From Triatoma infestans (lineage: Eukaryota; Arthropoda; Insecta; Hemiptera; Reduviidae), in assembly GCA_011037195.1 (NCBI GenBank), contig JAAEAF010006598.1, positions 1 through 64,000 on the forward strand: a DNA stretch of 64,000 nt. The letters are read 5' to 3'. This document shows positions 9,631-19,214 of this stretch, one piece after another (the first letter of the stretch is position 1; the number at the start of each line of letters is the position of its first letter). The notes under the pieces were generated by a model, which saw nothing but the letters and a program-made list of their open reading frames with translations, was not told the origin of the DNA and searched no databases. Both the position numbers and the translations under genes were made by a program.

Positions 9631-10983
9631 ATAGTCTCTACATTTTCGAACTCTAAAATACTCGTAGAACGCTTCTACTTTCTATAATTTATTTGTTTAT
9701 TTGCATTAATAATTAGTTCGATTCGTTTTTTTATATTGTTGCGAGAAACTAGATTTTGATTGGATTAGATCTTGCGCAGATTTCCATCTCTGAAGTATTC
9801 TTTCAGACTTTGTGGAGTGCGCCATAATATACATGAAATTAAAGAAATATAATGTACAGCTAAAAACTCCAGAACTACGAAAAGACTAAATATTATGAAT
9901 TCCTTGGAGAAATTTTTGAGGGTGTTTAACATCAATTTTATTTTGTTCCATTCGTGTAAACGGCAAATACAAAATGGCTGACCTTGCATTTCTGCCTCTT
10001 TTTGCTTTCTTTTTGATCAGTGCCATGACATTTCTGCGTTTTTTCTTTATAGCTCACCTTAATGATACAAAACAGTAAATATTATAATAGAAGTAACTTG
10101 AGTTTTTGCATTTTTTTATAAAATAATTTTATTGCACAATTCGATAATTTATAAATTACCTACGGAAGGGAAAATTAGTACAAAAATTCTAAACACTATT
10201 TTTCATAGAAATAATTAGCTACGAATAATTAGCCAATCACAGTGTAGAAGAGGTGTTGTGAAATGTAGGCATGGTCCACATAATAATTCTAAATTTCTGA
10301 TTGGCCTAACATACATCCACATTTCACAATCTCCTCTTTTACACTGTGATTGGCTAATGTAGCTAATTGTAGCTTATTTGTAGCTAATTATTTCTATGAA
10401 AAATCTAGTTTAGAATTCTTTTTATTAATTTTCCCTTCGTAGATATTTTATAAATTATTAAATTGTGCAATAAAAAATCAAGTTATTTCTAACATAATAT
10501 TTACTGTTTTATACAAATAATGTAAGCTATAAAGAAAAAATTCAGCATTTTAATTCCATTGTTGAAAAAGAAAGCAAAAGAGAATTAGACAGAAATGCAA
10601 GATCCCAATGTAAGTCTGCCATTTTGTATTTTGCCGTTTATACTAGTGGAACAAAATAAAATTGATGTTAAATACCCATAAAAATTTCTCAAAGAAATTC
10701 ACATTTTCTGTTAAAAAACTTTTCTTTGACCTGGATTTGCTGCTATTCATTATATTGTCCTTAATTTTATGTAGCTGGTGGTGCAGACTACAGAGTATTG
10801 AAGGAGTACTATAAAGATGGGAATCTATGCATGAGCTAGTGCTAAAATGAGCATAATGAGCTAAAATCTAGTTTATCGCAACAACATAAAAAAAGGAATC
10901 GCACTAATTATTAGTGGAATTAAACAAATAAATTATAATAAGAAGAAGCGCTATATATTAGAGTTCGAAAATCTAGAGACTAT
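9631..10983. repeat. Giant imperfect palindrome (fold-back element)
   Basis: The left arm (9631 to about 10273) is the imperfect reverse complement of the right arm (about 10311 to 10983), leaving a loop of about 37 bases. Matching landmarks are atagtctcta / tagagactat at the outer ends, caattttattttgttcca / its complement near 9932 and 10660, and agccaatcacagtgta / tacactgtgattggct next to the loop. No transposase is present. It resembles a fold-back element or a MITE with very long inverted repeats. If transcribed it would make a hairpin of about 640 bp. No clear target-site duplication was seen. Confidence 0.9.
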
Positions 10984-10984
10984 G

Positions 10985-11260
10985 TAACTATGTAAGGTGG
11001 AGTCAGAGAAAGTCTTGTGAGTGTTTCACACCTATATTTTTTTTTTGTTAGAATTACAAACAATGGGCGAACTAAGGGGTAACAGCAATGGGCGAACTAA
11101 GGGGTAACAGCAATGAGAGAAAGATAGAATTACAAACAATGGGCGAACTAAGGGGTAACAGCAATGAGAGAAAGATAGAATTACAAACAATGGGCGAACT
11201 AAGGGACAGCAATGAGAGAAAGAAGAATGTGAATGTTTCACAACAGTTTCTTCAATTTTC
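10985..11260 (+). repeat. DR1 3' end around a tandem repeat
   Basis: gtcagagaaagtcttgtgag and tttcacacc at about 10993-11031 are the DR1 3' terminal motif. A similar tgaatgtttcacaac follows the tandem repeat at about 11230. Confidence 0.65.
11052..11225 (+). repeat. 51-bp tandem repeat
   Basis: A full 51-base unit at 11128-11178 is followed by one with a 4-base deletion at 11179-11225 and preceded by two truncated units from 11052. Each unit contains caatgggcgaactaagg and gcaatgagagaaag. The period is 17 codons, so a repetitive frame arises in both directions; I see no sign it is translated. Confidence 0.85.
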
Positions 11261-11563
11261 GTTTCATACTTTTACATACCATTCAGATTTAATTCCTCTT
11301 TGTTTTCGTTACCTCCTATATCTGCCCACTGCCTCATAGATCACAAAAGGAAGCAAGTAAAATAGATCAACTAATCATTAATAAATTACTATTTTTATTA
11401 TATCCCAGATGTGACTATACAACTAAAGAAATGTTAGTTGCACACCTTGAGATAACCAATTTAGGAAGATTTAAAAGTAGTTACAAATTTGTAACACTAT
11501 AGTTTCGCATTATTATTAATTATATTTTTAGTATTAACTATACATTATTTTACGATATATATA

Positions 11564-11875
11564 TGTTACCGGCAAAGTATGAAATTCAGGCATTCTATAG
11601 AATACCTAGGCATTTCATATAATACCATGCGTGGTTTATACTCAGATACCAGATTATATTTCTTATGATAAATTTTGTGTATTTGAAAAATATTCTTTTA
11701 AATATTCCTATTATTCATTTGTTAACTTGGGATAATCCTATTGTAGTGTTTCAGTATAATAAATCATGGTGTTCCAAATGGAGTTTCAATAGTTCTGGTA
11801 CTTTAAGTAAAAGAATTTAACCTTTAAATGATTACTATTGGAATATATTTTGAATTCGGGATGTAGTAAAGTAAA
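11564..11875 (+). repeat. Candidate 5' LTR (solo, Gypsy-type?)
   Basis: Begins TGTTACC, contains AATAAA at about 11757, ends in a weak complement of the start (GTAAA), and is followed at once by a primer-binding-site match. The whole 11563-11915 segment is bracketed by the repeat gatatatat (11554-11562 and 11916-11924). No second LTR and no gag/pol were seen. Confidence 0.45.
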
Positions 11876-11915
11876 TGGGGGCTCGTCCGGGATGAATTTC
11901 ATACTTGGCCGGTAA
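11566..11915. repeat. 23-base inverted repeat bracketing the LTR/PBS segment
   Basis: Bases 11566-11588 and 11893-11915 are reverse complements with one mismatch. They could be TIRs of a MITE, or a stem in the leader of an LTR element. Confidence 0.8.
11876..11893 (+). promoter_or_regulatory. tRNA-Pro primer-binding-site match
   Basis: TGGGGGCTCGTCCGGGAT is the exact complement of the last 18 bases of metazoan tRNA-Pro including CCA, the classic primer binding site of several LTR retroelements. Confidence 0.6.
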
Positions 11916-11925
11916 GATATATATT

Positions 11926-12354
11926 ATACTCTTTATTTTTTTCATTTATTATATATTTACAACAAGCAAATCACTCACGGTTCTTTGTTGATAATTGATC
12001 TTGAGGCCATAATCCTCGAAGGACTGTCCAGATGGGTTCCTGAGGAGAGGCTTCTAAGGTTAAAGGACAGGTTTATGAAGTAGGACAGATTTGATGGAGT
12101 TTCACATAAGAAGAGGAAGCAATGTCGGTCACAAAGGGGATATTAAGGACATTGTGGATTGTAAGGTTGTAGACATGTTAGGGGGCTTAACAATGATGGG
12201 CAAGAATTCTGGTGCCAAAAGATTGGATTCGTTGGATATTGGAACATTTAACCCCAAAGTTCTATTTCTAATATTTCTAATGTCTATTAATATTGTATAG
12301 TTGGTAGAACGATACATTCTACTGAAGTAATACTTCAGGAGACAGCCTAACGCT
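11926..12354. other. Unassigned sequence
   Basis: A 69-codon plus-strand frame (12091-12300) shows no recognisable motif. Confidence 0.4.
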
Positions 12355-12650
12355 ACTGTTCCCCCCCATAAGCCAAAAAAAATAAATTTTCCCAGGGAAA
12401 AGGTTTCAAAGAGAATAATTAGATGGTGTATAAAGTTTAAAGAAAATCGTTTTGCTCATTTCGAGAAAATCGCAAAAACTGAAAAATAAAATCGTTCAGC
12501 AAAGTCCTTCGTCGACAAAATTTGCGCAAAACCTTCGTGTCAGATGCAGTGGAAGTATCTCTAAGCGGAGTACCAAGTTTTAGCTTCCTGCGACTTTTTC
12601 GTTTTTAAAATATTTTGTTCAAACACACACACTAAAGAAAACAAATTTCT
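12355..12650 (-). repeat. DR1 copy (minus)
   Basis: Contains the complement of the ttttcccgggaaaa landmark, the gattttctcgaaa landmark and the short AC tract (about 12622) in the expected order. Confidence 0.75.
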
Positions 12651-12654
12651 TTTT

Positions 12655-13040
12655 ATCAATTTCAGCTGACCACGCCCCGTAGGGGGAAGTGGACTAGCCA
12701 CTTCTTCAGGGATCTAGGCATCCCTGCGGGTTTCCCAGCCTAACAACCCTACAATATACACCCACACTGACACCCTTGACAATACACACTACACATACGA
12801 CCTGCAGAGGTAGTTGATGTGTGCAACTACTTGGGTACAGCGCACCCTCAGGTAAACTTGAGCTCCCCACCACACACACTCACCGTTCTGTGGTGTCTCA
12901 AGATGCCTCAGGAGTGCATCCATCAGGACATGGATGCACGACCGATCAAGGGAATGGTGGGTTAAAACCCCAGGCCAGAGGCAGGCGAAAACATTTATTT
13001 ATAACTACTCACCCAGGCTAACTGCGGAATTACTCCAACT
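12655..13040 (+). other. G+C-rich unassigned segment
   Basis: Clearly richer in G+C than its surroundings. It contains cttcttcagggatct and cagcctaac (12701-12745), which recur at 58376-58410. It may be the 5' part of the LINE whose tail follows, but no protein motif is visible. Confidence 0.4.
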
Positions 13041-13490
13041 AGCCGGGTGGCCATAGGGATGGCAGTTGGCATTCTCACTGGCCATTGCAGACTTAATAAG
13101 CACATGCATCGCATGGGCCTGGCAACGGATAGCCTGTGTAGGTTTTGTCAGGAAGAAGAGGAAACAGCACTGCACATGCTATGTCATTGGGAGGGGCTAG
13201 TATGGCTGAGGTACCGTCTCTTCGAAGAAGAAAAGCTGGTGCCAACAGGCCTTAGCCAGGGGCCCCTCTCGGGTCTATTAAGTCTATTAAGGCAGACAGG
13301 AATCGAGAGGGTGCTCTACTTGACCAAGGTGGAATCATTGGGTGAGACCTCCCCAGACTCCACAGTTCGATGAAGGTCAGGACGGGGGTAGGTTCTCCAA
13401 CTTAGGGGGTGCCACAATAGACCCACAGGGGTCGCGGTGGCGCAGGTGAAGAGCCAATCCCCCCAAAGAATCTAATCTAATCTAACCACA
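13041..13490 (+). pseudogene. LINE-C ORF2 C-terminus and 3' UTR
   Basis: The frame at 13047-13373 reads LTGHCRLNKHMHRMGL, then CRFCQEEEETALHMLCHW, the cysteine/histidine segment that follows RNase H in I/Jockey-type LINE proteins. The 3' UTR (ggggtgccacaatagaccca, about 13406) ends in aatctaatctaatctaa repeats. A second copy of this tail lies at 50.3-50.5 kb. RT and RNase H are absent here. Confidence 0.8.
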
Positions 13491-13924
13491 CAACTCACTC
13501 AAATCTGAACAATCGACACTTTACAGACGACCACACACACACTGCATGAACAAGGACACGCACTCGTTGAGAGCTCGGAGTATAAATACCTCTCCCCCGT
13601 GCTTGCCGGCACGAGGTTTTGGGGCTAGGGTGGAAAAAGGGTCCTGGAATTGTGGGAGACGAAGACTTGCGGGCGTCCGATCCCAACACATGTCTTTGGC
13701 CTCGGCTTCACCCGAGAGCCCTACCTGGGGATAGCCCGACCCCAGGAAAGCTAGGGAATTCCGCCTCAGGTGGGTTCCTAGGGTTAGGAGGGGGGCCGCG
13801 GAGGCGCGAGTCGATGCTCTAGCATCGGACCGCCGCCTTTCATGGCACCCGACTATATCGTGTGCGATGGCCCATCCGGAACGTAACCGGGTCTACTTTG
13901 AGCGTCCGAGGAGGCGGAGTCACT
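13491..13924 (+). other. G+C-rich promoter-like segment, probably a transposon 5' region
   Basis: A compact G+C-rich block starting directly after the LINE-C tail. TATAAATA at 13581-13588 is followed about 18 bases later by a small palindrome (GTGC...GCAC, 13599-13612). Several short frames overlap and none has recognised motifs. It ends where mariner-like sequence begins. A LINE or LTR element 5' UTR is my best guess. Confidence 0.35.
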
Positions 13925-14404
13925 TATATCGAAGAATATAAGAACGTCGAATAACTCTAGCCTGCCTAGATGTTGACTTTGCCACCCCTGTGCTGCTACA
14001 AACAGAGCGTGGGAGTCCAGAGCTTTGGCTTGCCTATCCGTTGATGGTGCCCAGTTTGAAGAGCTTCCTTAAAGAAAAAATAAGGTAATTTTGACATTAA
14101 ACTGAAATTTGTTTTTCATATTTTAAATTACCATAACTTTTGAAAAACCTAACCGATTTTAAAATTTTTTTTTTGTATTTTTTTAGAGGCTCAATTACTA
14201 TAAAAATATGCAAAAAAAAATATAATGTTCCATTTGAAAAAAAAAAGTTGGATGCTGTATCTCGGGATATTGGGGTATAAAAAAATGGATCAATCACTGA
14301 AAATAAACTAGACTAAAAATGATTAAATACGTGTTTTCTATTTTTTCGAAATTTCCCGCCGTTTAAAAAAAAAGTGGGTGGAGCATATAACTCTGGTCAC
14401 CCTG
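13925..14404 (-). mobile_element. Tc1/mariner-like element fragment (5' end, minus strand)
   Basis: Closely related to 45.93-46.41 kb. It contains the decayed N-terminal transposase region (read leftwards) and the long terminal inverted repeat (about 14210-14404). The TIR ends in the complement of AGGGTGACCAGAGTTATATG (about 14384-14403), followed by a TATA flank. The rest of the transposon is missing. Confidence 0.75.
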
Positions 14405-14584
14405 TATATATTAATCTCTTATGTATTTAAAAATTGATTTTCTTCAGTTCAGTGCTATTAATAACAACAGCTCCATTAGTAACCATTTTAATAAGGTAGA
14501 AGCAAGCAAAGGAGAAACTGTAGAAATTCCTTTCCAATTTTGGTGGAAGAAATCCTGCCAAGAGTAACCACTAAGAACCATTTT

Positions 14585-14868
14585 TATGTTTGAATCTATA
14601 ATCCGATGGAGTATGCGGAATTATATCAATAATGTAGAAGACATACGACGTATGATTGTGAAGTACCGCCCACTAGGCATGTGCCTCCAAGAAACTTAAC
14701 TACGCCCAGGTCATACCGTCAAGATTCCTGGATACAATCTATACGGTATGGAGCTACAAACTGCTCCTGGTGGAAGAGCGCACAGCGGTGTGGCCGTGTG
14801 CGTGAGAGAAAATTTGCGCTGCAGGCGGATCTCTTTACAAACAAATTTACAGGCTGTGGCTCCGTTTA
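14585..14868 (+). pseudogene. LINE-B APE-type endonuclease, N-terminal fragment
   Basis: Reads MFESIIRWSMRNYINN, then IRRMIVKYRPLGMCLQET up to a stop at about 14698. After a frame change it continues GGRAHSGVAVCVREN and LQTNLQAVAPF. The start aligns with the endonuclease at 41979. LQET carries the catalytic glutamate that the 42-kb copy has lost. Broken by a stop, a frameshift and the downstream deletion. Confidence 0.75.
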
Positions 14869-14869
14869 G

Positions 14870-15293
14870 AGACATCGGACTATCGACCGATATTCACATT
14901 TGGGTCAAAACTAGACAATGGTGTTGGATGTGCAATATATACTGAAGGAGTTACCGCTACCTGGACACTCCCCCATAACGCAATAGTATACACTGCTGAA
15001 ACATATGCCATCTGGCAGGCTTTAAAAATGATTAGTGATAGGAATTACCCTAAGGCGCTGGTGCTGACAGACTCCTTAAGCGCAGTAAAGGCGCTCCAGG
15101 ATAAGTTTTCGAATGATCCTTTAATTAATCCTATCTATGAGACCTTACACCACTTGTCAACATGCGGGCAGAGAGTGATATTTGTGTGGGTGCCAGGTCA
15201 TGTAGGTGTGCCTGGAAATCAAAAAGCCGATGAAGCAGCCAAACTTGCTGCCTCTTCAAATGTAGAATATGCCATCCCCATCTGGACCAACTG
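14870..15293 (+). pseudogene. LINE-B RNase H domain
   Basis: The frame from 15028 reads ALVLTDSLSAVKALQ and IFVWVPGHVGVPGNQKADEA, two of the conserved RNase H blocks (acidic TDS and the final HxxxxGNxxAD). Upstream, in other frames, a decayed first block and VYTAETYAIWQALKMI (about 14985-15030) supply the E-containing motif. In I-type LINEs this domain removes the RNA strand during integration. It is joined directly to endonuclease sequence. Confidence 0.85.
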
Positions 15294-15665
15294 ACCTCCA
15301 AACATTGATGAAAACAGTTATTGCTAGAAAATGGTAAATCCAATGGAATAGTCTAAACGAAAAATTAAAGGAGGTAAAATCGTGTTAATGAGGTCGGTTG
15401 AGAGTGAATGAAGTATGTATTTATTGGCGCGGATGTATTTATCAGCGAGAATGTTGGTACAAATGTTCTAAGGTTAGTATTTTAACGGGGGTGCAAGGAA
15501 ATTATATAAAAGTACTCCACCCCCACTTGTGTATAGTGTGTATAGATTAGGATTAGGAATGACCATTATTAGATGAATTATTAGGAGATCCTAAGTTGCA
15601 TATAGTCCCCTCTGAAGAGGAACAAAGTTGATCGATGAAAATACTCTACCCAAAATTGGAATGAA
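15294..15665 (+). pseudogene. LINE-B ORF2 C-terminus (decayed)
   Basis: Pieces in several frames: NGGARKLYKSTPPPLV (about 15485-15535) and LLDELLGDPKLHIVPSEEE (about 15566-15625), ending at PKLE (about 15650-15662). Frameshifts and stops interrupt it. Confidence 0.55.
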
Positions 15666-15955
15666 CATAGTGACAGTATTACCCATTGACCCACCTTTTT
15701 TTAATGGTGGCCTAATGGATGGCGCATATCTCCCTTGACTCTCCCCCCCCGTCGGTAAGCACGATGGTCAAGAGGGGAAGATAGAACGGGAGCAACCCCT
15801 GCTTACCACGCTCCGACCGTCTTTGGAAACAAAGACGCAGATTTAGATGCTGAGTGTGATTGGGGTGAACGCCATCCCAGCTCTAGAGGACAAGTTTCTA
15901 GTGGAAAATTTGAGGGGCGCTAATGACCTTAGTAGTTGATGTGCCCAAAAAATAA

Positions 15956-16129
15956 AAAATTCAGCTGTCCACATTTCAATGGCTGTTAACTTCATTTAGG
16001 GAACATTTTCGGACCTACGAGTATGTTTATTAGTCATTTTTTACTCAAAATGACTTCAATAATACATCCTTAAGGTGTGGACCTTGGTCATGGGCACCCT
16101 GTATACATTCATACATACATACACATACA
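15956..16129. other. Possible DNA-transposon end
   Basis: ccttggtcatgggcaccctg followed by tata (about 16081-16104) resembles a Tc1/mariner-type terminus at a TA site. No partner end was found. Confidence 0.25.
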
Positions 16130-16370
16130 ATATTCGCTAAAAACAATTTTTCCTTTTCACACACAACATGTACTTCCGGAGAAAACTCGATATCGGAAAT
16201 TTGACACGATCGCAATACTTCATGTTACTAGGAGTAAGAGAAAGTAAAAAATTGTTTTTTAAGGTCTCCCCCCTTTCACAAAAGAGAACTCCCACTTCCC
16301 CTCCCACTTCTTCAATTTTCGATATCTGGCCCAACTGTTTAAGAATACCGTAAAGAAAATTTAAGGATTA
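16130..16370 (-). repeat. DR1 5' end (minus)
   Basis: Complement of the DR1 5' end: gacacgatcgcaatacttc, then agtaagagaaagtaaaaaa at about 16232-16250. Confidence 0.75.
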
Positions 16371-16639
16371 TGCGCTCTCTATGCAAGATTTTGCGGCTTT
16401 ATTTGCAAGAAAAAATCACCCTTTGCATTTCTAACAAGACTATTGTGTTCCTTCTTCACCCAATCAAAATCAGCCGAACATGCATTTAAAGAAGATGTCA
16501 ATAATTTTCTCCTAAATACGCTCTATTTTTGCTGAAGGATTGCTGTAGTTCTTCAAACTGGACTAGAGATACTCGCCTGTCAGTTTTAATCACTCCTTTT
16601 TCACCATGGTAACGCATATTCCGCAGAGCCATTTTACAG
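16371..16639. other. Nothing recognised
   Basis: No supported feature. Confidence 0.4.
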
Positions 16640-16790
16640 CTTCAAAGTAAGGTTAAAGTCCTTTAGAGATGTACTTCTAGTCTGGATACCAGGTCATATG
16701 GGGATTTTTGGGGATATAGAGGAGATCGGTTTGCCAAATTAGACGTCTCTCTCCCTTTCATTGGACCCAGCCTGCTGTTGATATGTCTTC
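16640..16790 (+). pseudogene. LINE RNase H fragment
   Basis: Reads DVLLVWIPGHMGIFGDIEGD and then FAKLDVSLPFIGPSLL. The WIPGHxGI block and the GP segment match the end of RNase H in I-type LINEs. Closest locally to LINE-C at 17.65 kb. Confidence 0.65.
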
Positions 16791-17039
16791 AGACATATGT
16801 CTGTCGAGCTTCCAGTCATGGATAGTTTGTTCTAGATCGGTTTGTTGGCGTTTTTCTTTCGGATAGCTATATGGGCCCAGGAGATAGCGTAGGGTTTGGT
16901 CTCTCCTCACAGACGAATAATAAGGCAAATTGCCAACAAATTCATATGAAAATAAATTACATCTGTTTACACAGTGCTCCTTCATCCAACTTCAACCTAC
17001 AGTGTTCCAACTTAAACTATGTTTACTTTTACTCACACA

Positions 17040-17425
17040 CATACACACTCAATGACGCTACAACCCACTGTTTTGGGTCTTGGCCTCGTCAACACGCTTC
17101 CGCCAGTGGTCCTTACTTTTTGTAGCCGCTATCCAATTGCGAATGCGCAATAATTGTTTCGAGTCCTGGGCCAAGCTAACTTTCCATCGAAGTACACAAT
17201 TCCATAAAGGCCAACCCACTTTCCTTCTGCGGTCCAGCCCTCACTTAGGAACTTATACGGGATCTCCTTTTGGTTCATTCTCGAAACCATCTCAGGCCAG
17301 CCATCTCTGTTTATTTAATTTAAACCAAGTGACGATATTGGGCTCCTCAGTTAAAACATATAGCTCTCTGATGGTTCTACGTCGCCAAGTCGCATTTTCA
17401 CATATTCTCGACATGGTTGCAGGAG
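17040..17425 (-). pseudogene. LINE-A ORF2 C-terminal fragment (minus)
   Basis: The minus strand reads ATWRRRTIRELYVLTEEPNI, then a decayed RWLAH...RMNQKEIPYKFL segment. Its end, RNWIAATKSKDHWRKRVDEA, parallels RNWMVAASNRDNWRSSIEEA at 63.4 kb. At least two frame changes. Confidence 0.7.
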
Positions 17426-17760
17426 TTGGATAGAGGGAGTTCGGTGGTCTTGGGTGATTTGGCCACTATTTTCCAGTCCGAGGTGGTGGGCATTATTGAA
17501 TGCTGCCGCGTTTTGGGGGAGTGGCAGGGAGAGATTTAAGAGGTGCGGATATTCTCCGACAGTCAGGCCGCACTGAGGGCTCTGACTAAGTATGGTGGAG
17601 CTCGAAACTAGTGGGACAATGTAGGAGAAGGCTTAACGCCTTGGCTCGGGCGGGTAAGGTGCGTCTCTATTGGATACCTGGACATGCGGGAATAGAGGGC
17701 ATGAGAGGGCGGATCAGTTGGCTAGGGAGGGATCATCATTACCATTTTGTGGTCCTGAAC
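17405..17760 (+). pseudogene. LINE-C RNase H domain
   Basis: Reads SSVVLGDLATIFQSEVVGII (E-containing motif), then VRIFSDSQAALRALTK, then VRLYWIPGHAGIEG. One base later, in another frame, comes HERADQLAREGSSLPFCGPE. These are the ordered RNase H motifs of an I-type LINE, with a stop near 17530 and frameshifts near 17605 and 17695. RT is not present upstream. Confidence 0.8.
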
Positions 17761-18295
17761 TAGCCCTTGCCGTCACTAAGAAGTTTTGTGATAATCAGAT
17801 TAGACTTTTGGGAGACGAGAGTCTTGGAGAAATGCTGGGGGGACACGCAGGGGTGCCTCCAAGCTAAAAGATTTATAAAAGGAATTAAGCAGGGAGTTTC
17901 GGATTACCTCCTGTCCCTTAGTAGGACAGGTCTGAGGACCTTGGTGGGGGTAGTGACTGGACACACTTGGGTGTCTAGTCACTTGTTTAACATAGGAAGG
18001 GCCTAGTCCCACTTGTCAGAATTGCGATGACGGAGTCAGGGAAACGGTGTATCACTATCTATGTCAGGGCCCCCGTTTCGGTGGTACTACGTTTCGCGTG
18101 TTTGGGAGGGCACTACTCTCGCAGGATTGCCAGGGTGAGTTGGAGTTAAAGGATATCTTGGGATATTGTAGACTGACCGGTAAGGTAAGCTACCGGGGGG
18201 AGACTATTTAAGGGGTGATATGGGGAGGGCATCGGGGGGATAAAAGCCATATAGGCTTAGGTCCCACGCCACCAGGCACCCGGTATAATAATAAT
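17761..18295 (+). pseudogene. LINE-C C-terminus and 3' end
   Basis: Reads VSDYLLSLSRTGLRTLVGVV, then PTCQNCDDGVRETVYHYLCQ in a shifted frame, then the tail to about 18290 (aggcttaggtcccacgccac). The same segment occurs inverted at 49385-49835. Cysteine and histidine spacing fits the zinc-binding tail of these LINE proteins. Confidence 0.8.
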
Positions 18296-19210
18296 CATAA
18301 TAATATTCTCGACATTCTCGAAAACATAGCTAGCTGCCTACTCTTAGGGATGCAGAACTGTTAGGGTCGCTAATAAGAAACTTAGTTTTGCCCTCATTGA
18401 CCACGAGTGCATTCTCCTACCTGCAACTTCTATTGCGGTGAACGCGTTCTTAACAGCACTTACTTTTATTCATTTTTACAAATATGTAGTTTTTTCTCTC
18501 CCAATTTGTAATTATGCAAATCAAGTTGAACATGTGACGGTGTGACGGATCTTAGTTCAAGGCTGTCTACAGTTTTTTTCACTCTAAAAATATAAAATAC
18601 GATCCGTTGTAAAAAAACTTATATTTCCACTTTATGTTTGCTTTTCTTTTTTTATTGATAATTATATAATGACATCATATATATTTAAACGGTTAAAGAT
18701 GATGTAATCATTTATTTAAATCATCATTGCAGGTTATATAGTTACCAGAAGATTAACAATGTTCCTGTACAAAAAAGTACTACATAATAACAACAAACAA
18801 ACCAAGATAAATAATAATTACCCTCTTGCATTACAATGAAAATAAATGAATAAATAAATAATTGGTTTATATCGTAAAATATTACAGTCTCTACTAATCT
18901 GTACGAGTCATTACTAAATATATTAATTGAGCAAAATTAATCTGGCAGCCATTTTATTTTTATTCATTCTTTTAAATTAAAAAAAAATAAAAAAGCTCCT
19001 TATTTAATTTAATAAACAATAAATTCAAGGTCTGGGTGCGCATGCGTATGTACGCTGAAGGAAAAAACTGTATTCTCATCAAATTAAATAAAGAAATTTA
19101 TACTCAATTAAAAATATTTGATTGGCTAGTTGCTGTAAGAATTAATCAATAGATATCGAGATAAATCAGAGTATATGTTTCAAATTGCTCGCAATTTTAA
19201 TTCTAAATAT
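18296..19210. other. A+T-rich stretch, nothing recognised
   Basis: Starts with a TAA-rich run (18285-18305), possibly the LINE-C terminal repeat. No other feature. Confidence 0.45.
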
Positions 19211-19214
19211 TTTT

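Larger units (their letters stand above)
14570..15955 (+). mobile_element. LINE-B (I-type), internally deleted
   Basis: The endonuclease start and the RNase H domain are joined with the whole RT missing (junction at about 14870). A C-terminal segment and a 3' UTR follow, ending in ggggcgctaatgacc...gtgcccaaaa (15914-15950). It is the same family as 41.0-43.55 kb, judged by matching N-terminal endonuclease residues. Confidence 0.8.
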
